DNA of 64,000 nt from Aradus depressus. Taxonomy: Eukaryota; Arthropoda; Insecta; Hemiptera; Aradidae. The stretch spans positions 21,317,079 to 21,381,078 of the forward strand of contig OY759215.1 in the NCBI GenBank assembly GCA_963662175.1, read 5' to 3'. A model generated the notes under the pieces. It saw nothing but the letters and a program-made list of their open reading frames with translations, was not told the DNA's origin and did not search any database. Each line of letters begins with the position of its first letter. Position 1 is the first letter of the stretch. The position numbers were made by a program, and so were the translations under genes. Positions 47,501 through 56,800 of the stretch are shown piece after piece.

Positions 47501-50500
47501 TTGATGTACTTGGAAAGAAAATACAAAAAAATAAAAGATAAAAAGATAGAAACGAAAAAAATAATGAGATAAGAAGAAAAGAAACGAATGAGGGAAAAAA
47601 ATATGTGCTGGTAGCCGCCCTCGATGAAATTTATCTATTTAGATCACTCTACATCCGTCGCAATTGGAGTATAGTCTTGTCTCGGGTCGATTCCTACAAC
47701 AGAAAATTTACCAATTGAATTGAGGAAAGTAAATTGTGCAGTTACAAAAAGCGCTATAGAGAAGTTAAATAATAAATAAATAAAATAAACCTATTTTTAA
47801 AATTTTGTCTATTGAACAGAAATATATACGTTCAAAAACCTGTTTCAGCACTACACCATCATTACATTTAGTTATAAACTAAAGATATCATTTTTAGCTT
47901 ATTGGTGTAATGACAAAACCGGTGTATATATGTACTGTGCTAACTAGCAGATCGGTAAATATTGGACTGTGCTAACTATCAGATCGGTAAACATTGTACT
48001 GTGCTAATTAGCAGATCGGTAAACATTGTACTGAGCTAACTAGCAGATCGGTAAACATTGGACTGTGCTAACTAGCAGATCGGTAACAATTGGATTGTGC
48101 TAACTAGCAGATCGGTAACAATTGTACGGTATAATCCGCAGATTGAATGTTTTGATGTAGACAATTCTTTAAATTCTACTACATTTAAGGCTTTTCCCCA
48201 AAACAGCGAACATTCTGCAAAGTGCCTGATACGCACACATTTATTATCTATAAAACGAGAGTAGCTAAGAACGTCCAACATGAGCTTTTTGTACTTACAA
48301 ACCTAAACTTACACTTTACGATTGAATTAACATTTATTTCTATTTATCGGAGCCGTATTCAGATGACCCTTCAAATCACGCTACATTTGAGCTTCCTACC
48401 TACAGAATTAATCCACATAAAATGAAGTGTCCAGACATGAGAATTAAAAATGTAATTAAGAATCCAGTTATGCTTCAAATAATAATCTTTACAAAAATTT
48501 TAAAATCACACAATTTATATTAGAAATTTCAGGACTAAAATCCAAATATTTCCAAGCAGCACTCCCTGAGAGTTATGGCAAAATGATTGTCTTACTAAAT
48601 GATTGATTACCGGTGTTCAATAATAAAAGTGCTGAAAAAATGAGTGCTTCCTAAAAAGAGTCTGAACTGATTTCCTATCAACTATATACACTACTATTAT
48701 TACCAGAGTAAAAATACTACATACAGAAAATGATAATCAATGATACCTAAAAAATTAAAACATGTAATATTTACACAAAGTAATAACAAAAACAATGTAT
48801 TAGTAAGTAAAATATTGAACTGTTATTTTCTGAAAGCTCAATTCAACACAAATATTTTTTTTCCACTTTTTCCAAAATGTTTTCTATTACTTACATACTT
48901 TCCACCCCGGACAATTATAGTGGGGCTATCTTGACTTTCCTAATAAAAAAAATTATGAAAGTAGACAAAAACAAGAAGAATGAAACAAAAACATAAACAA
49001 AGATCAATCACATTACAAAAATTACAAGGACAAAAATAATAAATAAAATAATTACGACATCTGTTTTTGAGAGTTGATAGATATGGAAATGATACATAAC
49101 CACCAATTACCATTTTTTACAGATATATTGTAAAACACTTAATAAAAAGTAAAGAAAAAAGGAAGTTTAAAAAAAATATTGTCTATTTCATAAAATATAT
49201 ATAATATGGGATTACTTTCGGTGGGGCTGAAGGAAGGATTGTAAACTGTAGTATTTGTTAAGTCGTGGTTGAAGATGGTAGCAATACCGAAAGTACCCCA
49301 TATTATATACATTTTGTGAAATATACATTTTTTTTTTTTTAAATAGATATGGAAATATGAAGCCTGGCAGCTCCTCCTAAAATGGGCCAATGGGAATAGG
49401 CCTGAGCCTCATATCTCACAAAAATGAAATTACAGATGACCTATTAAGGCTGGGTTTCTTGATCCAATAAATAGGTTCTTCATCTTTCCATAAATAAAAA
49501 TTAGCAACATACGTAAAAATAAAGAATGCTTCCTGGAATCAAATTGCTGAAAAATTATAGTGATCAATCTGTGCCCCTGCCTTGACATTTTGAATTCGTT
49601 CCTCAATGGACAAACAACTAAAATAGTTCGTGAATGCTGAATTCATGTAAAGTTGTTTTTCACTGTATTTATTTATTTTTTTCTCTTGTAGGAAGTCATC
49701 ATGATCAGATGAAGGGACAGGAAATATGAAACTAGGTATTTACTAATGAACAGAATCTGTTTGTGAAGGTATAACCCGCTAATATTCCGAGCGGTGAACT
49801 ACGGCATTTAATTAACATGGAAGAACGTTCTATGGATCAAGGACTCAATCTATTCTTCCCATTTTTTCTGTTTAACGAACTTGATCTTTCTATTCGCAAG
49901 GATAATTTCAGTGAAAAGTTTAGAAAAAGACGGAATAAGCATTCACGAATTAACGCGAGAACGGACAATAAATATATACACATTTGAACGACCCCTCAGA
50001 GCTCTGTGGAGAATGTTTAATGAAAATATGTTGATGGTTTTCATACGTGTTTCGCGGAAATTGCATCGAAAATAAGCAAGTGAAGCAGCTCAGCAGCAAA
50101 ATGTCATCAAAAAGACTTCACTTTTAAATGGGTTTTATAGAAGAAGTGTGAGGGCGCCGGGAGCTCAGTGGTATGTGTGCTTGCTTACTGAGCTCATGTT
50201 CACGGGTTCGAAACCCGGCCGACGTCCTTCGGATGGATCGTTAAGCGATGGTCCCGAGCATGTACGATGTCAGGTACTCGTTAAAGACCCCTATTCTAGG
50301 TGAATAAAAATTTAGGGTAGGCAAAATTTAGGACTTCAATAGTAGAGTCGGGCTTATGTCTACCAGAGTGATGGAAGAGCGCTCTGGTAGTAGGCGATAT
50401 GACCACGCACATAAAGCCCGGGCATGAGTCATAATAACTAACTAGAAGAAGGGCAGACATAAGAAATGGTAAACGTAAGTCTTATACTGCATTTTGAGGT

Positions 50501-53500
50501 GAGGCTTTAGGTATCTCGGTGCTACTAGACGGGTGATCGTACCATCGGTATCACTCTAATTCATGACATTTTGGGGTAGCTGCCCCACGTCACTTCTTGG
50601 ACATTTCGGGATAGCTGCCCCACGTCACTTCTTGAAGCAACTAACTTCACGACATAAAAAAGGATCCCGGAATATTATCAAGAGAGGGCAAGATGAGGGA
50701 GAACTACATAATAAAGCATTCTTAGTCCCGGAGTGAAAACGGTTTGCGATAAAAACCAAAATTATATCTTTTCGAAAGCTAGGTGCCATTTTTTTTCATC
50801 CAATATTATCCCTTCACTGTTAGCACTGAGTCCTAAATTGTGCTTACCCAGGTTTAGTTACTTAAGGTACAGGGTCTTTAACGAGAACCTGACATCGCTT
50901 AGCGTCCCATCTGAAGGACGGCGTGCTAATGGTTTTTACTTCCCAGATAAAAAACCTAAGGGCCTCGGCTGCGATCTTAAGCTCAGTAGACTAACACGCT
51001 ACTTCTGAGTTACCAGCGTCTTCTAAATAGGTAAGTGTGTGCAGAAAAGGGAATTTTAATAGAAAAAACATTAAATACGAAACTATCTTTATTATTTGCA
51101 CTTTATAATTTTTTAAATATCAACAAAAGTCAATCTACGCACACTTATTTTCAGATCCGGCGGTCATGTTATTCTATGGGAACCTAATTTGGAAACATTG
51201 ACGACCAGATGTTTAACTCTTAAAAACATTCAAATGTTCCATATCTTCGGCATATCTTCCAGAGGTGTCCACTTTTTCCTTAAGACATTTCGGGTCGATT
51301 TCAACCCCCTTCTTCAGGTTGCAATGAGCGTTCATTAGTTTTATGCATTTAAACCTGACGAAAAGTAGTGAAGTTGACACAAAATATCGTTGGAAAAAAA
51401 GTGGACGGACACCTCTGGAAGATATGCCGATAATATGGAACATCAATCAAGCCTACGAAGAACTTTCAAATACTTCTAAGCAAATCACTAATCATTAAAA
51501 CATTTCTATCTGCGTAATAAAGTCACAATAACTCCATTAACATAGTAATGATTATATTCATATTTGTCAATTTCTTTTTTATTTTATTATATAATATTAA
51601 TATAAATAATATATACATATGCGGATAAAAAATAAATGTTGACTATTAATTGAAACAAGAGAAAAACAAAAACATTTCATTTTAGCTATCTTTCAGTCAA
51701 TCTCATAATATAACGTTACACACTAACTGGCTAAAATTCATGTTGCATTAAGATCCTAGCATGGAGCTTAAAACAACTGAGCGACAATTTCAGTTACGCC
51801 AAATGTCGCAAGTGCGCACTTAGCCACTTATGCTCGAAACTTTACACAAAACACAGCCACATATCATCACGTTGGGATTTGATTACACAACGGGATACAA
51901 ATTGAGCATAAAACATCAAAAAAACACTATGCTAAATGCAATGATGCTAAAAATAAACATAACAATAATAATAATATGTAAAACACTCGAAAAAAAAAAA
52001 CTTAAATGGAGGAAATAAGAAATCATAATTTTCATGCAACCACGCATTTCTATTGTTATAACAAATTTCCAAAGTCATATTGGTGGAAATTAGCATTGTT
52101 CTACGGTTCGCACAACTATACAAGAAGCAATAGTTTCTTTACTCTAAATATATTATATAAATTTTTTTTTAAATTGTCATAAAGTAAAATAAAACTACAA
52201 AACTAAACATTGATGATGTAAAAAATAGTTGAACACTTACCCCATAATAGTTTATTTAATTTCTCTCCTAAAAAGTAGAAGATATAACCAGTAAAAAATG
52301 AGGCAATTAGGAAAAGTATTCTTGAAGGTACGTTGAGCTTATTGAAGATTGGATAGACCCAAAGTCCGCTTTTAAAGTAGACCACGTGCATCCTGGAACA
52401 GAGGAGAGATTAGCAGGAGATCAAAAAGAAAGGAATAGTGTATCAACAGATCGTTCATAAAACTCGCAATGAAGATATCTTTTGGAAATATCTACATCTC
52501 CGAATATATTTCTACCATCTGTTTATATATAGTGGAAAGATAATAAAATACATAAAAACAAACAATTTGTTTAACTTATACATTGTCTAATTGTACAAAA
52601 ATATATACTTTTTGGGTTGTGTAAGGAAAGAGATTATAAATTCATATATAATATATCATTATAGCTATTTCTCCAATTGTATTTTGTCTTCTCGAAAAAT
52701 AGCAATAACAATCGTTTCGGGAAGCTTCCATCTATAAATTGAATTCTTTAGGTTAACTATTATTTCTGTTACGTTAGTAATTGCAATTTTTTTAGAAGCC
52801 AAAAAATAAAAAAGGAGAAGTGATGCTCTAATAATAGGTTAGGATAGGTTTTATGACTCATGCCCGGGCTTTAACTACGAGGTCATATCGCCTACTACCA
52901 GAGCGCTCTTTCGTCACTCTGGTGGACATGAGCCCGACTCTACCGTGGGAGTCCTAAATTTTGCCTACCCTAAATTTTTTATTCATCTAGGGTAGGGGTC
53001 TTTAACGAGTACCTGACATCGTACAGGCTCGGGACCATCGCTTAACGTCCCATCCGAAGGACGGCGTGCTTATGTTTATTTTATCTGAGAGGTAAAATAA
53101 ATTTAAGAACGTCGTCCTTCGGATGGGATGTTAAGCGATGGTTCCGAGTCTGTACGATGATAGGTACTCGTTAAAGTTTGAGAAGGCCGCAGATTGCATG
53201 CTGGCTTAAAATTGAAAACAATTTTTTTCAAAACGGTTGGAGCAAAGTCTGTTACTTATGAAATAGTTATATGATAGTATATAACAAAAGAGAGAGCCAG
53301 TAGTACGGGGGTAGTACTATAACATCGAGATATGGAACACACAGTTATCAAACATACGGAATGGTTTAAAAGAGCATTATCGCAATCAGTTCAGGGAGGA
53401 AATTAAAAACTTGCTAGGTACGGAACTGGAGTTCCACGATTCAATTAATAGTTACTTACAGAGTGACCTACCATTGTCAAGTATTAGATTAATAATTAAA

Positions 53501-53788
53501 CTTAGAGGTGAACTGCTGCATCTAAGCTATACACCTATCAATCAATATACCTCCGAAGATATGAACTTTGTATGCCCAATGTGTTGCAGCCCCTGTAAAG
53601 AAGATCTATATCACTTCCTCATTACCTGCCCCAAATATGATGATTTAAAAAATAAAATATTTAGAAACAACATAGATACTTCATTTATGTTGGAATTATT
53701 AAATGGTAAAGATTGGCAACTACTGGTAAATAATTGCAAAAAGGCTTACGATTTCAGAAACTGTGAATTAAATAAATAAATAAATAGG

Positions 53789-53823
<35 letters not shown>

Positions 53824-56800
53824 TTATTTTTATTTGTATTTTAGAAAGAAAAATTTGTTGTTAAAAAGTTTATAAGAAATAAGATTATAGGTTTATAAGA
53901 TAATATTATTTATGTAAATCTAGACTCCTCAAGACGGCTTAGGCCATTGAGGTTGTCTTCATAAAAGGTCACATTATTGTATATATGTTTTGTATGTAAA
54001 TTTTTATTATGTTAATTGAATAAAGACTTTACTACTAGTAAAGGGGTAGTGTGCTTGCCTACTATGCTCACCATTGCGAATTAAAAACCCGAATGCACCG
54101 TTAGGTTTTTTATTTATTTGGGAGATGAGCCTTTTGAGCAATGGCAGTCTCGAGCCTGTGCCAGGTACTCATCAAGATCCCTAACCCTGATTATACCACA
54201 ATTTACGACTCTCACAGTAGTTCTTCCACGGAAGGGATAAGACCATTGAGTTCTTAGGTCCCTAGGTGTTCACAGGATCACACCCAGTATTCAGTACAGA
54301 AAAAAAATCTAGTTCAATGGTAATACTTATTTTTAACAAACCCCACTCAACTAGTTCACTGATCTACCAACAGATGGCACTAACATCTAGTTTCCGAAAA
54401 GATTGGAAAGGTTTATTTATTTAAATGACAGCTGTTTTTCATTTAAATGAAACTGACATTACAAATATTTATTATGTAAATGAACGTATATATTAAAAGT
54501 AACAGTTGACTCTCACTTTATTTTCCAATAACTCTAAATAACATAAAATACTTTTTCCTTTTCATTATTCAAAACTTATATATCGCCGTTCCGGAAGAAC
54601 AGTGACGTAAATGCAAAAATGTGTCAAATGCAAATAAGTCGATAGACAATATCAGAAATACATCCCCTACACTGGGGAACATGGACGTAACTGTAGTTCC
54701 ACTCGAGAACGCCAGAGGGTAGTTGCATTATGGTCGAAACATCAGCAATTGTTGCCTTCGTTCAATGGAACAACGACACATGGCTCAGTTGCGCACAAGA
54801 CTGCCGTGAGAGTAGTTGTGTTCCGTGCCACAGTGACGCAAGTGTAGTTTCTGACAAACACCTGGATTGACTTCCACTTGATTCTCTTTCCAACTACTTT
54901 ATACAGTGTGCCTTACTTAAATGTATGATTTTAATAAAATATAGATTTCAAAGTAGTTTTATGTTTTTTTTTGTTCAGCAGCGAAAATTTTATGAAATCG
55001 CTGAGAGAACTAACGATTACGACAGTTTGTGTCTTCTAGAATAACAAACGTCACTTACAACCTTTTCAATTAAACGTTTGACACAACTGCAATTCGTTTT
55101 TTTACTCTCCTGTAAAATTGAAGTTTTTGCATTTACGTCACTGTTCTTCCGGAACGGCGATATGGAATATAGAAATAAATATGCTATAATAAGAATCACG
55201 TCGATAATATTCATTTTATAAATGATAATATGGACACCAATTGATGGAACTTACAACAAAAACAAATAAAATACATTTCACTAAATATATCCGAAAACTC
55301 AAATAAAAAAAAGTCGGTGAATCATGTACAGACAATGGCAGTTGTTAGAGTTTTTTTGTTAAGCCTCTCCCCTAATTCGCCCCTCTCCTGTAGCCGATTT
55401 GGCTGAAAATCAAAAGGTTTCGTCGACAAATAATTCTGGATACAAATATAAAATTTTGTGTCGATACATTCAATCTATCGGGAGTTGTCGTGTTCACAGA
55501 CACAGCCCAGGGAAGTAATACCTATGAAAATATTGTCATTTCAAATTACAGATTGCATTCTTGAAAATAATTTAATAATAATGAAATTATTAGTTTTATA
55601 ATTTAGTTGACTAAAAAAGATAAAATGTATGAGGGCGAATGAAGATTGTTAACTATTTACTATCTTTAAAAAGAAAGACAATTTCTTATCTGTATGTACA
55701 TATTTGCATAAGGTGATAATATCTGGTAATTTTTTTTATTTATTCCACACTGAAACGTAGAATAAAAAACTTTTTCTTTCTTCAGAGAATAAATTCAGAC
55801 AAAATATAAGATTTCCCATTTTATATACATAGTCATCAATTTAACATAAAATGCGACTCCTTATATTATATTTCGGAACACTTTCACGTCCCTATGAACG
55901 TCGTTCATAGTGACCAAAAGAAGGGACGTGAAAGTGTCCCGAAATATTGTCAAAAAAGAAGACACCTCTGGAAAAAATCAACATTTCAAAATCCCAGAAA
56001 AGTTTAAGAAACACTTTAAAAAACTGATCAAGAACTGATCTTGAAATTTTTATAATGCATTGTCACCGGACTAAGACACAAGAACAGCGTTTCAGTCGTC
56101 ATCTCTGTATAATCGAATATAGGGTATATATTTAAAAACATTTAACTATTATACAAATGAATATAACAAATGTAGTTACCATGATAAGTAAAGGCCTTCA
56201 AAAATTGATAATCCAAGAAGGCCCCATTTGCGGACGGGATAGTCCCTGGATGATGTTGTTATTTCCAAAAGTTGAAAAACAAAAATGTTGGTATGCATGA
56301 CATGATTGAGCCATGGAGGAAAATAGGGATCCAGAACCTTGGGTAGGACCAACTCACGATCAATGGCCATCAGTGACCAAAATGTGAAGCCTACGAACTG
56401 TAAATTGAACAAAATCACAACATTTAGTAGCATATCGTATATATATTTCATAGTGGTGGGCGCATGTAGTGGACTTACTAAATAAATAAGTAATACGGAT
56501 GTATCTGTTCAACATAGTTTTATTTTATACCACAAGTAAAAAAACACAAGTTTAGTGGTAAAAAATAAATCTATGTTGGACTGATACATCCGTATTACTT
56601 ATTTATTTAGTAGCATTTTGAAGATTCTTTCAAATTACTTAAATTGAATAATGAACTAGCAGGTTACACAGTATCTGTAACCGGGATTATAAGGATGCAG
56701 TGTGAAATGTTGATAATTTCATCAAATGTTAAAGAGTAATTCTAGCAGTAATTTTATGTTCCGGGCCCCACAAACCTCTCTAGCAGTAATTTTATGTTTC

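Noticed and set aside
55017..55214. 65-residue ORF
   Set aside because: Overlaps the TIR of the MITE at 54584-55159.
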